From Oscillatoriales cyanobacterium (lineage in GTDB: Bacteria > Cyanobacteriota > Cyanobacteriia > Cyanobacteriales > Laspinemataceae), in NCBI GenBank assembly GCA_011390955.1, contig JAABRM010000025.1, positions 33,498 to 97,497 on the forward strand: a stretch of 64,000 bases of DNA, in the 5' to 3' direction. Under the pieces are notes generated by a model, which was not told the DNA's origin, searched no databases, and worked only from the letters and a program-made list of their open reading frames with translations. This document shows, piece by piece, positions 27,584-37,439 of the stretch (positions are counted from its first letter, which is position 1; each line of letters begins with the position of its first letter). Both the position numbers and the translations under genes were made by a program.

Positions 27584-28846
27584 CTAAGAATTATTTTGGG
27601 CATTCCGTGTTTCCCATGCGGTTTGTAAAATAGCAGACCAGCGTTTTTGTGCTTGTTTGACAGTACATTTAATCGCGGCAGCAATTTCTTGATCGCTGGC
27701 ATGGTTGCGCTTGAGTTGCAACATTTGGCGTTGTTCTGGGGAAAGTTGCACCAGAAAAGTTTGCCACTCTTGTAAAGACATTCCCAAGTTTTGATCTAAA
27801 TCTGCCCCTAACCATTGATGCACCAACTTCCATTGACTAGAAGACCGCGCAAATTTTTCCACATGGTACTTAAAGCGTTGTTGTAAATAGTCCCGTTCGC
27901 GAGGAGTCAAACCGAGAATGCGATCGATATCTGGAGCGGACAAATCTTTTAATTTCAATAGCAGATAATTCACACAATCCGTTTGATCTTGGTCTTTCAA
28001 GTATTGAATCAGTTCAATCACCACGCGATCGCGTAAAACTGCATCCGCTGGATCCACCGTCTCAGAAATCATTTGCTCGCGCACTTGTTGAGCGGCATAA
28101 GAACGACTGTGCTTTTCGGCTTCTTCTCCCTTGGGAAATTCCACGGTTTGTTCAATATCCATCACCGTTTCCTGGGGCTGACCGTAGGCAAAGCCTTGAG
28201 CCCGTAAAATAACCAACTGTTGATTGCGACAACCGGGTAAATTAATCCGACGCTTGGCATATTGCTCCGTAAAAGCCATATACTCTGCCAGTTGCAATTG
28301 AGTCCGGGGGGTATAGTCTTCCGGGACATCATGTTCCCGACGGAAAGCCCGCAACACTTCGATATAAAAGTTTTGTAAGAAATCTTCGATTAAATTGTAA
28401 CGAGCTTGGAAAGTCAGATATTGATTAGAGGAAATATGCCGATAGACCATCGAGCTCAGTTGAGCGTGTAACTCCACTCGTCCTTGTCTCGAACCTAGGC
28501 GGAAATATTCCACACACTTTTGCAAGCGCTGACGGCCCAGGTTGATTTGCCAATATTGCACCTTACCGGACTTTTGGATGCGATCGCTCTTGGTGCAGAT
28601 CCGATTCACCTCTTCGGCAATCCGTCTCGCTACTTCGGGAGCGCTATTCGAGCCAGTTTTCAGCTTGCCTAAAAGTTCGCTCAACAATTCATTAGTTAAA
28701 TTTTCCAGATCCATCCCTTCTACTTCCGTTTCAGTAGAGAGAGTTGGTAAATTCACACTTTGGTCATCGTTAACGGTCATTGTTTCTTGGGTAGCAGTTT
28801 TGGTTCCGGCATTACGATTCACAGAATTTGCAAGTTTGACGTTCAT
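27584..28846 (-). CDS. HetZ-related regulatory protein
   Basis: A protein of about 420 residues matching the HetZ-related family of cyanobacteria. Diagnostic stretches are RRIAEEVNRICTKSDRIQ, VEYFRLGSRQGRVELHAQLS, LAEYMAFTEQYAKRRINLPG, LTPRERDYLQQRFKYHVEKF and a C-terminal sigma-70-region-4-like HTH (LSPEQRQMLQLKRNHASDQEIAAAIK, then KRWSAIL). HetZ proper controls heterocyst development; relatives are present in non-heterocystous strains. The ATG at 28846 is chosen over an in-frame GTG at 28870. DNA binding is an inference. It stands alone, with repeat-rich spacers on both sides. Confidence 0.7.
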   Translation of the reverse strand: MNVKLANSVNRNAGTKTATQETMTVNDDQSVNLPTLSTETEVEGMDLENLTNELLSELLGKLKTGSNSAPEVARRIAEEVNRICTKSDRIQKSGKVQYWQINLGRQRLQKCVEYFRLGSRQGRVELHAQLSSMVYRHISSNQYLTFQARYNLIEDFLQNFYIEVLRAFRREHDVPEDYTPRTQLQLAEYMAFTEQYAKRRINLPGCRNQQLVILRAQGFAYGQPQETVMDIEQTVEFPKGEEAEKHSRSYAAQQVREQMISETVDPADAVLRDRVVIELIQYLKDQDQTDCVNYLLLKLKDLSAPDIDRILGLTPRERDYLQQRFKYHVEKFARSSSQWKLVHQWLGADLDQNLGMSLQEWQTFLVQLSPEQRQMLQLKRNHASDQEIAAAIKCTVKQAQKRWSAILQTAWETRNAQNNS

Positions 28847-30076
28847 GATTAAAGCCTCTGGTGGCGACACACCTAATACAACAGATGTTTGAATTTATGA
28901 GCCTTGTTCGGCAGAGGAATTTTTTTCCCATCCGCTTCACATCGCTCAACTGTCCCCAATCTACGAGGCTTTCATTGGGTTTAGCGCTTCCAGGTTGCCA
29001 CTATCCCAACTGCCTAATTTGACGATAGCCACCGGAAAAACTGACCCCCAGTTATCCCAGGATTCAAACCCGTGCTAACCGTTGCCTCATAAGTGTCTTC
29101 GGCCATTTACACCACAAAATTTTATTTCTCCCCAAACAAAATCCGGGATGCCACCCCGGGCAGCAGTGGACAATTTCACAACTGGCTGTCCGAGCAGTGA
29201 ATGCTTGGTCAACTGGCACAATATTTGCGATCGGTAAATTGGCTATAAAAACACAAATTTTCATACGGGCAGACTCCGAACCGATCCGGAGAGAAAAAAA
29301 ACCTTCCGATCCGCGCCATCTTTCTCTCTGCCATCTTTCTCTCTGCCATCTTTCTCTCTATCTGCCAAATCATCTATAACGTATAAGTAACTAATTATCC
29401 TGACTAGGGAGGGCTTTCCCGCCACCAAGGATCCAGTACCAGGATTTAGATCGTTACATCAATTTTTAAAATTATTGCTACAATTTCTAGATTAATTTGG
29501 GCGCTTCGGCTTGCGCCCAAATAAGCAAATCAACAGATTATGTAGGGGCGCTTCGGCTTGCGCCCCTACAGATGCATGAATTTTTGTAAATGGTACTACA
29601 TCAATAGAAAGCCTAAGCCCGGGCATCACCCCGATGGTTTCCACCGGAAAAGATTTGTCATCATCTCTTCGTATCTTGAGGAATTTGTGGCGATTTCCTC
29701 ACTTTCAGAAAACCTTTTTCTCTGCCTAAATGAATACCGTATTTACTGTCAGCCAAATCACGAGATTTTTTTCCGGATCTGCCAAATAATAAACCCTGAC
29801 TCGCGGCAACGGTGATAGTATGTTGGATTAGCAACAGAATTTATTCACGATGATTCACAATTTTTTATCGGTTAATTGACAGAAAATAGATATAAAATAT
29901 ATTGTAGCACATTATTTTAGCATACTTTTTGTAAAAAAAATATTTGCCAGATTAAAATTTAATTAATTTTTGAGCGACCGCGATCGCCTAGCACATTTCA
30001 GAAATTAGCTGGTTATAATCTGAGTAGAGATCAAATACCTAGTGATTTCATCCCTAGGAGACAAGACATAACAGAA
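28847..30076. other. 1.2-kb intergenic region upstream of HetZ-related gene and adhE
   Basis: No gene is supported. It contains a CCGGG...CCCGG hairpin near 29143, a triple GCCATCTTTCTCTCT repeat (29316-29361, 15-bp unit), a MITE copy (29454-29602), and an AT-rich leader before adhE (29840-30076) with AGGAG about 17 bp before the ATG. The length leaves room for unseen RNAs or regulators. Confidence 0.5.
29454..29602. mobile_element. MITE-like element A, copy 2 (inverted)
   Basis: The reverse complement aligns with the element at 9034-9172 over its whole length, including CATGCATCTGTAGGGGCGC and the spacer TAATCTGTTGATTT. The two palindromes both have the loop TTCGGCTT here, where copy 1 has AATGCTT/AAGCATT in both. 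Confidence 0.75.
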
Positions 30077-32728
30077 ATGAAGACAGTTAAGCCCATGAAA
30101 GTCACGAATCAAGCCGAACTTGAAGCCCTCATTCAGCGAGTCAAAGCGGCTCAAGAAGAGTATGCCACCTATAGTCAAGCCCAAGTTGACGAAATTTTCA
30201 AAAAAGCAGCCTTAGCCGCCAATTCGGTGCGGATCGCCCTGGCGAAAATGGCTGTGGCTGAGACAGGGATGGGCATCATTGAGGATAAAGTGATTAAAAA
30301 CCACTTTGCCTCGGAATACATTTACAACAAATACAAGCACGAAAAAACCTGCGGCATCATCGAAGAAGACAAATCTTTTGGCTTCCAGAAAATTGCTGAA
30401 CCTGTAGGAATTCTCGCGGGAATTGTTCCCACCACCAACCCCACATCTACGGCAATTTTTAAAGCCCTGATTGCCTTAAAAACTCGTAATGGCATCATCT
30501 TTTCTCCCCATCCCAGGGCAAAACAATCGACCACTGAAGCGGCCAAAGTTGTCCTAGAAGCAGCCGTCGCCGCCGGGGCACCGCCGAATATTATCGGTTG
30601 GATTGATGAACCCACAGTTGCTCTTTCCCAAGCATTAATGCAACATCGAGATATTAATTTAATCTTAGCTACCGGCGGGCCGGGAATGGTGAAAGCGGCT
30701 TACTCTTCCGGTCGTCCTTCTTTGGGGGTTGGGGCAGGCAATACTCCGGCCATTATTGATGCAACGGCTCATGTCAAAATGGCGGTTTCTTCCATCCTTC
30801 TGAGCAAAACTTTTGACAATGGGATGATTTGTGCCAGCGAGCAATCAGTCATTGTAGTGGATGAAGTTTATGATGAGGTTAAGCAAGAATTTAGCGATCG
30901 CGGGGCTTATTTCCTCAATTCAGAAGAAAAAGCCAAAGTTGCCAGCCTAATGATTATTGATGGCCACTTAAATCCCAATATTGTTGGCCAATCTGTAGAG
31001 ATTTTAGCCCAACTCAGCGGCATTTCTGTCCCACCGGGTACGCGAGTTTTGATTGGAGAAGTGACAGAAATTAGCACCAATGAACCATTTGCTTATGAAA
31101 AACTTTCTCCCATCTTAGCCATGTATCGGGGGAACGATTTTAAGGATGCGGTAGAAAAAGCCGAGGAATTAATTCAATTTGGCGGTCGGGGTCATAGTTC
31201 CGTGCTCTATACTTCTCCGGCTAATAGCGAGCATATCAAATATTTTGAATCCCGGATGGAAACCGGACGGGTATTAATTAATACCCCAGCCTCCCAAGGG
31301 GCGATCGGCGACCTTTATAACTTCCGACTCGATCCATCTTTAACCTTGGGATGCGGCACCTGGGGCGGCAATACCGTCAGTGAAAACGTTGGCCCCCAAC
31401 ACTTGCTGAATATTAAAAGTGTATCGGAACGCCGGGAAAATATGCTCTGGTTTCGGATTCCCCCGAAAGTCTATTTTAAATATGGCTGTATGCAAACCGC
31501 CATTCAAGAGTTACAGGGGAAACAGCGAGCATTTATCATCACCGATAAACCTTTGTACGAGTTAGGAATTACCCGCAGTTTAGAACAAGTTCTCGAAGAA
31601 ATTGGCATCAAATCCGATGTGTTCTATGATGTAGAACCCGACCCATCCTTAAAGACAGTTAATAAGGGATTAGCCTTAATTAACTCATTTAATCCTGATG
31701 TAATCATCGCCATTGGTGGCGGGTCGCCAATGGATGCCGCCAAAATTATTTGGCTGATGTATGAGCATCCAGAAACCGACTTTGAAGGACTGGCTACCCG
31801 GTTTATGGATATCCGCAAACGGGTTTATGAGTTGCCGCCTTTGGGCAAAAAAGCCATGATGGTGGCTATTCCCACCACCTCCGGGACTGGTTCAGAAGTG
31901 ACACCATTTGCGGTGGTCACGGACGATCGCACGGGGATAAAATATCCTCTAGCTGACTATGCCTTAACTCCGAATATGGCCATTGTCGATCCTGAATTAG
32001 TGATGAATATGCCCAAAACTCTCACCGCTTATTCGGGAATTGATGCCTTAACTCACGCTTTGGAAGCTTATGTTTCGGTCTGTGCTTCTGAGTTCACCAA
32101 TGGCATGGCATTAGAGGCGATTCGGTTACTGTTTAAATATTTACCATCGGCCTATAAAAACGGGGCGAAAGACCCCAAAGCGCGGGAAAAAGTCCATTAT
32201 GCGGCGACAATGGCAGGGATGGCTTTTGCTAATGCTTTCTTGGGCGTTTGTCACTCAATGGCCCATAAATTAGGGTCTACTTTCCATGTTCCCCACGGAT
32301 TAGCCAATGCCCTGATGATTTCCCATGTGATCCGCTACAATGCGACGGATTTACCCTTTAAACAGGCAATTTTTCCCCAGTACAAATATCCCAATGCTAA
32401 ATGGCGCTATGCCCAGATTGCGGATTACTTGAAATTGGGCGGAGAAACCGACGATGAAAAGGTGGAAAAATTAGTCGAAGCGGTGGAAAATCTCAAGCGG
32501 GAATTAGATATTCCCATGACGATTAAAGAGGTATTGCCTGAAGATGAGCAAGCCTTCTCCAAAGAACTGGAAGAAATGGCCGAACAAGCTTTTGATGACC
32601 AATGCACTGGGGCGAATCCTCGTTATCCTTTAATTAAGGATCTCAAAGAATTGTATGTGCTGGCTTATCAAGGTTGCCGAATTGGGGCAGGTTTCTATCA
32701 TCCTGAGTCCGATCCTGCCCTGGTTTAA
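30077..32728 (+). CDS. adhE: Bifunctional acetaldehyde-CoA/alcohol dehydrogenase
   Basis: An 883-residue AdhE. Residues 1-450 are an acylating aldehyde dehydrogenase (EPVGILAGIVPTTNPTSTA and the catalytic Cys in DNGMICASEQ near 253). Residues 465-883 are an iron-dependent alcohol dehydrogenase (IAIGGGSPMDAAK, AIPTTSGTGSEVTPF, and His-containing GIDALTHALEAYVS and HGLANALMISHVI). It converts acetyl-CoA to ethanol while regenerating NAD+ in dark fermentation. The usual product is spirosome-forming. It is monocistronic with a palindrome/terminator downstream. The ATG at 30077 is taken; a second at 30095 is possible. Confidence 0.95.
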   Translation: MKTVKPMKVTNQAELEALIQRVKAAQEEYATYSQAQVDEIFKKAALAANSVRIALAKMAVAETGMGIIEDKVIKNHFASEYIYNKYKHEKTCGIIEEDKSFGFQKIAEPVGILAGIVPTTNPTSTAIFKALIALKTRNGIIFSPHPRAKQSTTEAAKVVLEAAVAAGAPPNIIGWIDEPTVALSQALMQHRDINLILATGGPGMVKAAYSSGRPSLGVGAGNTPAIIDATAHVKMAVSSILLSKTFDNGMICASEQSVIVVDEVYDEVKQEFSDRGAYFLNSEEKAKVASLMIIDGHLNPNIVGQSVEILAQLSGISVPPGTRVLIGEVTEISTNEPFAYEKLSPILAMYRGNDFKDAVEKAEELIQFGGRGHSSVLYTSPANSEHIKYFESRMETGRVLINTPASQGAIGDLYNFRLDPSLTLGCGTWGGNTVSENVGPQHLLNIKSVSERRENMLWFRIPPKVYFKYGCMQTAIQELQGKQRAFIITDKPLYELGITRSLEQVLEEIGIKSDVFYDVEPDPSLKTVNKGLALINSFNPDVIIAIGGGSPMDAAKIIWLMYEHPETDFEGLATRFMDIRKRVYELPPLGKKAMMVAIPTTSGTGSEVTPFAVVTDDRTGIKYPLADYALTPNMAIVDPELVMNMPKTLTAYSGIDALTHALEAYVSVCASEFTNGMALEAIRLLFKYLPSAYKNGAKDPKAREKVHYAATMAGMAFANAFLGVCHSMAHKLGSTFHVPHGLANALMISHVIRYNATDLPFKQAIFPQYKYPNAKWRYAQIADYLKLGGETDDEKVEKLVEAVENLKRELDIPMTIKEVLPEDEQAFSKELEEMAEQAFDDQCTGANPRYPLIKDLKELYVLAYQGCRIGAGFYHPESDPALV

Positions 32729-32768
32729 AGGTGCTTAATCAGCCATAAACCGGGTTTTTTTGTTTCTT

Positions 32769-33020
32769 TTACTTAATGGTCAAAAACCCGATGAAAAAAA
32801 CCCGGTTTCTTGAAGAAACCGGGTTTTTTTTGACTATGACGATAACCCCGCAATAAAGATGGCGGAAATGATGAAGATTTTCCGAAGCAGATTCAGGAGC
32901 GATCGCCAATACGGACAAAACTGCCAGTAGTCCAGCAAAACTTAGTTTGACTAAATGTTTGACTAAATGTTTGACTAAATGTTTGACTAAATGTTTTACT
33001 AAATATTTATTAAAGCTCAT
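32769..33020 (-). pseudogene. Truncated secreted peptide with KHLV repeats
   Basis: An 83-codon frame begins MSFNKYLVKHLVKHLVKHLV and continues with a credible signal sequence (LSFAGLLAVLSVLAIAPESAS), then runs into the adhE-side palindrome where it ends. The start looks like a real exported protein N-terminus, but the C-terminal part is short and read from repeat sequence, so I think it is a gene remnant. A 12-bp tandem repeat (GACTAAATGTTT, 32949-32996) adds lysines and histidines to the signal N-region. No Shine-Dalgarno is obvious. Confidence 0.35.
32798..32831. terminator. AAACCCGGTTTCTT hairpin, terminator-like
   Basis: AAACCCGGTTTCTT pairs perfectly with AAGAAACCGGGTTT across a 2-base loop and is followed by a T run, giving a strong intrinsic terminator for adhE. 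It belongs to a dispersed palindrome family found at least six more times in the window. Confidence 0.75.
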
Positions 33021-33376
33021 ATTAATCTAACTACCGATAATAAATGTCGCTTTACTTAATAGATCGCGGTAGCACAAAAAATTTGTTTTTTCAAGATAAC
33101 TTAAATACAATTATCGGTTGGCTTTCCGGGAAATTTACCAGGACGGGCAAGATTTTGCACCCTCAAGCACATCCAAGCACATAGTAAATTTATCAAGAGT
33201 AATTCTCAAGTAAGTCAGGGGCGATCGCCGCTGGTTTTACTGAATATTCGACGCAGAATCCCGCCTAGCTTTCTGATTTACCGGGAAATTTGCCTTTTCC
33301 TATCAATCATTTCAAGTTTGACTGTAAAGTTGTGTAAAGACCTTGTTTCAATGTTTCAATTTGGAAGTGCATAACA
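33021..33376. other. Intergenic region before desaturase gene
   Basis: About 355 bases, AT-rich, one HIP1 octamer, no gene or clear motif seen. Confidence 0.4.
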
Positions 33377-34645
33377 ATGATCAATTTTTGGATCGTCAGC
33401 GTCGGTTGGGGTTTCGGTTCGGTTTTGTTCGTCGAACTGGTGCGAGACCTTTATCACTTTGTCAGCCATATTTTTCCCCCTTTGTACCGCTTGCACGTCT
33501 GGCATCATCGGGTTTTTCGTCCGGATCTGACGCCGGTTAGCGATCGCATTTATCGCGACGCCCACTGGCGCAATGATGTGCCAGAAGCTTTGGTGATGCT
33601 GAGTTTTGGCCTATTTTTATGGGTGGTGGCGCATTTTGCTGCCCCAGAACACCAATGGTTTGCCCTGGTGGGTTGTTTGTACACTTTGAGTTTTTTGGCA
33701 AGCGCGATCGCCCGAGGAATGGGGTTAGAAGGGGCCGATAAATTGACGGATTTAACCCATACTCCTGGGCCATTTCTTGCCCCACCTTCTCACTGGTTGG
33801 TCAATCGAACTTATCACTGGCGGCATCATTTTGATAACCAAAATGCTTATTTTTGCGGTACTTTAACTTTGGTGGATCGAATCATGGGCACAGCACTTTC
33901 TTTGAAGGGGAAAACGATCGCCGTTACTGGGGCTTCTGGAACTTTGGGGCGATCGCTCTTATTTCAGTTACAAAAAGCCGGGGCAAAAGTCATCGCCCTG
34001 ACTTCTAGCGATCGAACTCTGACTATGAATATTAATGGGGAAGAATTGCCGATAAAAACGATTTCTTGGCAAGCGGGTCAAGAAGCCGAGTTAGCCAAAG
34101 TATTAGAAAAAGTGGATATTTTGGTAATCAATCACGGCATGAATGTTCATGGGGAAAGAACCCCAGAAGCGATCGGGCAATGTTATGAAATTAACGCCTT
34201 TTCCGCTTGGCGAATGTTGGAACTCTTTCTTAACACGGTGAAAACTAATGAAGAGATTGCTCGCAAAGAAATTTGGGTCAACACCTCGGAAGCGGAATCT
34301 AATCCCGCCTTTAGTCCCTTATATGAACTCAGCAAACGCACCCTGGGGGACTTAGTAACCCTGCGGCGTTTAGACAGTCCTTGCGTGATTCGTAAACTAA
34401 TTCTTGGCCCTTTTAAAAGTAACCTCAATCCCATTGGCATTATGTCAGCGGACTGGGTAGCCAAACAAATCGTCAAACAGGCGATCGCGGATACTCGGAA
34501 TATCATTGTCACCATCAATCCTTTGACCTTTATCACCTTTCCCATCAAAGAATTTTTTGTCAGCACCTACTTTAAACTCTTCACCCGGAAAGCTGCCAAA
34601 GTGACAACTGCCGATGAAACTAACCAAGTCAAAATTACTCCGTAG
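33377..34645 (+). CDS. Bifunctional sterol desaturase/short-chain dehydrogenase
   Basis: A 422-residue fusion. The N-terminal half is a membrane fatty-acid hydroxylase/sterol-desaturase domain with histidine clusters FVSHIF, HVWHHRVF and YHWRHHFDN for a di-iron centre and about four membrane helices. From 180 it is a Rossmann SDR: GKTIAVTGASGTLGRSL (TGxxGxxG), LVINHGMNVHGE, and the catalytic Ser/Tyr-x-x-x-Lys region NTSEAESNPAFSPLYELSKR. This known cyanobacterial fusion probably hydroxylates or reduces a lipid. Substrate unknown. Single gene. Confidence 0.88.
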   Translation: MINFWIVSVGWGFGSVLFVELVRDLYHFVSHIFPPLYRLHVWHHRVFRPDLTPVSDRIYRDAHWRNDVPEALVMLSFGLFLWVVAHFAAPEHQWFALVGCLYTLSFLASAIARGMGLEGADKLTDLTHTPGPFLAPPSHWLVNRTYHWRHHFDNQNAYFCGTLTLVDRIMGTALSLKGKTIAVTGASGTLGRSLLFQLQKAGAKVIALTSSDRTLTMNINGEELPIKTISWQAGQEAELAKVLEKVDILVINHGMNVHGERTPEAIGQCYEINAFSAWRMLELFLNTVKTNEEIARKEIWVNTSEAESNPAFSPLYELSKRTLGDLVTLRRLDSPCVIRKLILGPFKSNLNPIGIMSADWVAKQIVKQAIADTRNIIVTINPLTFITFPIKEFFVSTYFKLFTRKAAKVTTADETNQVKITP

Positions 34646-34692
34646 AATTGTCGGTGACAGAGAAACCAAGTTTCTCTTATAGAAATAACCCA

Positions 34693-34720
34693 GTAGGGGT
34701 TTGGCTATCCAAACCCCTAC
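34693..34720. repeat. GTAGGGGTTTGG palindrome
   Basis: GTAGGGGTTTGG-CTAT-CCAAACCCCTAC, a 28-bp perfect palindrome shortly after the desaturase gene. Confidence 0.8.
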
Positions 34721-34853
34721 ATTTATTTAATCCGATAATTTGTCAGGCAAAAAGCCTAGGATATGTCTAAAATAAATTATCACCAAATACGTCAATTACA
34801 GTAGTTTAGATATTTTATAATACAACTTTCACTGATTTTATCTGACAATAATT

Positions 34854-34890
34854 GACCAGTATGGGCGCAATGCTTGCGCCCATACTGGTC
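34854..34890. repeat. GACCAGTATGGGCGC palindrome
   Basis: This 37-bp palindrome has 18-bp arms meeting at AATGCTT-like centre GGGCGCAATGCTTGCGCCC. It shares its core with the palindromes inside MITE-like element A. Confidence 0.85.
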
Positions 34891-35188
34891 AATATCGCAA
34901 CTCTCACATTTTTTTATGTATAAATTACAAATACAATATTTGAAGTTGATTTAATAATAAATCGATAGATCGAGAATACAAACAACAAAAGCTCATATCG
35001 CCAGAGTTGTTTTCACAAATTTTAGATTAAACTGATGGCAAGACACCGAAAATATTACCCTAAATATTAATCTTAATTCAAAATAAAAAACAACATGAAT
35101 CAGCAAGATTGCCAAAAATAAAAAAATATGTTATAAATTAAGAGTGAGCGGTATCACGCAAGCCGGAAAACAAATAAGGAATTAAGTG

Positions 35189-37273
35189 ATGCTCGATTTT
35201 TTCCAGTTAATAGAAAATAACGGAGAAGGGTTATCAATGTTTTTTGGAGTAACTCCCTTAGCGCCAATTTTGGCGCAAATTTTATCCGGCCCAATTAAAG
35301 ATCCCGTGGCGATTTTCCTCATCATCATGGCGATGATGCTGATCGCGCCCCTGGTATTTGAAAGATTAAAATTACCGGGGATTGTGGGGCTAATTTTGGC
35401 GGGAATAGTTATCGGCCCTTATGGGTTAGGATTACTCGCAAGAGATAGCACCATCATTTTATTAGGCACCGTGGGATTGCTATTTCTAATGTTTTTAGCC
35501 GGTCTAGAAACTAGCTTAGACGATCTGAAATTAAATGCTGATAAAGCTATTATTTTCGGCTTGGCAACTTTCTCAATTCCAATGGTTTTGGGGACGGTGG
35601 CGATGCTGTTACTAGGATATGGTTGGTTGGCAGCAATTTTAGTGGCTTCTTGCTTTGCTTCCCATACCCTGCTGGCTTTGCCGGTGGTCAGTCGTTTGGG
35701 CATTATGCGGACTCCAGCAGTCACAGCCACTTTAGGCGGAACGTTGATTACGAACGTTTTGGCTTTGTTAGTTTTGGCGGTGATTGTTAAAGCCAAGGCG
35801 GGCAATTTAACTCTGAGTTTTTGGTTGTTTCTTATTCCCGCTTTAGCTATTTATACTGTGGCAACTTTGTGGGGAGTGCCGAAACTTGGCCGGTGGTTTT
35901 TCCGCAGGTTTGGCCATGATGAAGGGGCAGAATTTACGTTTGTTCTGGCTACGTTATTTATCGTGTCTTATTTGGCTCAGTTGATTGAAATTGAGGCAAT
36001 TATTGGGGCTTTTTTGGCGGGAATTGCCATTACTAAACTTATCCCGAATTTAAGTCCTTTGATGAATCGAATTCAGTTTATCGGCAATACGCTATTTGTG
36101 CCGTTTTTCCTGATATCGGTGGGAATGTTAATTGACCCGATGATTCTGATTAAAGAACCGCGATCGCTCTTAGTGGCAGGGGTGATGATTGGGGCAGAAT
36201 TGCTGGCAAAATATTTGGCTGCTTGGGGTTCAGGAAAGTTTTTTGGCTGGCAGTTTCCCGAAATAATGGTGATGTTTGGTCTTTCCGGTGCTCAAGCGGC
36301 GGCTACTTTGGCCGCAATTACGGTGGCGTATAACATTGAATTAGTAGATAAATTAACGGTAAATGGAATTATTGGCATGATTCTATTTACTTGCGTCGGT
36401 TCTCCTTGGGTGACTGCCCGGTGGGGCAAAGAGGTTAAACCAGAGGAAAAATTGGTCAGCGACAAACAGCAAAATTTGTCCGACCGGGTTTTAGTTCCAG
36501 TGGCTAACCCTAATACGGAAGATAATTTATTGCAGTTGGCAATTTTGCTGGCGAAAAAATCTAAAGGTACGTTGCTACCTCTGCACGTTCTTTCTGATAA
36601 AAATGACAGGATTTCTCCCCAAGCTAGAATGAAGCAGAGTCAGTTATTGGCGATCGCGGAACAAGCGGCTCATGCAGCCACAGTTAAGGTGGAACCCATT
36701 GGTCGCATTGATGCAGCGATCGCTCGCGGAATTGTTCGCAGTGCCACAGAACATAATGCTAGTTTAGTGATTTGTGGGTGGAAAGGCTATTCTACTTATA
36801 AGGAAAACTTTTTTGGCAGCGTAATCGATAAAATTGTCCGGCGATCGCCTGTCCCGGTTTTAATTACTCGTTGTCCCCAACCGATTAAGAATATTGCCCG
36901 AGTCTTTTTCGCCTTCACTCACGCCGAAAGTTTATCCTGGGAATTTCAACAAACTTTAGAAATTGCTAAAACCATCGCCGCCGAACTCAAGGCCAAAATT
37001 CACTTGTTCATCATCATCACTGGCGCATCCAATCCAGATTTCTCTTTGGCAACTTTAGGCTTGAGTGAGAATACGCCCATCCAAGAAATCCAGGACAATT
37101 TTGTAGTGAAAGTCACGCGAATGCTGACCGCTGATGACTTATTAATCTTAACTTCCGGCACCCATGAGTATCATGCGTTTGGATTAGCTGGCGGATTAGT
37201 GGAACCAGAGGCGATCGTCCGGCTTAAACCGGATATTGCCACCATTGTGGTTCATTTTCCTAGTCTCAATTAG
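35189..37273 (+). CDS. CPA2-type cation:proton antiporter with C-terminal UspA domains
   Basis: A 694-residue exchanger. Twelve or so membrane helices fill 40-410, with the motifs LKLPGIVGLILAGIVIGPYGLG and SHTLLALPVVSRLGIM and an acidic EIEAIIGAFLAGI segment typical of KefB/NapA-like carriers. The C-terminal 270 residues form two universal-stress-protein-like domains (LSDRVLVPVANPNTEDNLLQ, GSVIDKIVRRSPVPVLITR) that may sense nucleotides. AAGGA lies eight bases before the ATG at 35189; a GTG sits just before it. Likely exchanges Na+ or K+ for H+ across the plasma or thylakoid membrane. Confidence 0.88.
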   Translation: MLDFFQLIENNGEGLSMFFGVTPLAPILAQILSGPIKDPVAIFLIIMAMMLIAPLVFERLKLPGIVGLILAGIVIGPYGLGLLARDSTIILLGTVGLLFLMFLAGLETSLDDLKLNADKAIIFGLATFSIPMVLGTVAMLLLGYGWLAAILVASCFASHTLLALPVVSRLGIMRTPAVTATLGGTLITNVLALLVLAVIVKAKAGNLTLSFWLFLIPALAIYTVATLWGVPKLGRWFFRRFGHDEGAEFTFVLATLFIVSYLAQLIEIEAIIGAFLAGIAITKLIPNLSPLMNRIQFIGNTLFVPFFLISVGMLIDPMILIKEPRSLLVAGVMIGAELLAKYLAAWGSGKFFGWQFPEIMVMFGLSGAQAAATLAAITVAYNIELVDKLTVNGIIGMILFTCVGSPWVTARWGKEVKPEEKLVSDKQQNLSDRVLVPVANPNTEDNLLQLAILLAKKSKGTLLPLHVLSDKNDRISPQARMKQSQLLAIAEQAAHAATVKVEPIGRIDAAIARGIVRSATEHNASLVICGWKGYSTYKENFFGSVIDKIVRRSPVPVLITRCPQPIKNIARVFFAFTHAESLSWEFQQTLEIAKTIAAELKAKIHLFIIITGASNPDFSLATLGLSENTPIQEIQDNFVVKVTRMLTADDLLILTSGTHEYHAFGLAGGLVEPEAIVRLKPDIATIVVHFPSLN

Positions 37274-37439
37274 AAATCAATTTTTGCTCCAACAGAAATT
37301 AGGCTTATATGGGGAAGCAATGCTATATAATGCTATATGTAATATTGGCCTAATTCCTACGGAGCATATCTGGGTGACAAGCCAATTTGCCAAGAAACCA
37401 ATTTTCTTGGGGTATAATCTGTAACCCGCTTTACTATCA

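Noticed and set aside
29040..29115. tRNA-like GGTTTGAATCC on the reverse strand
   Set aside because: The T-arm does not pair fully and no acceptor stem or anticodon arm can be drawn.
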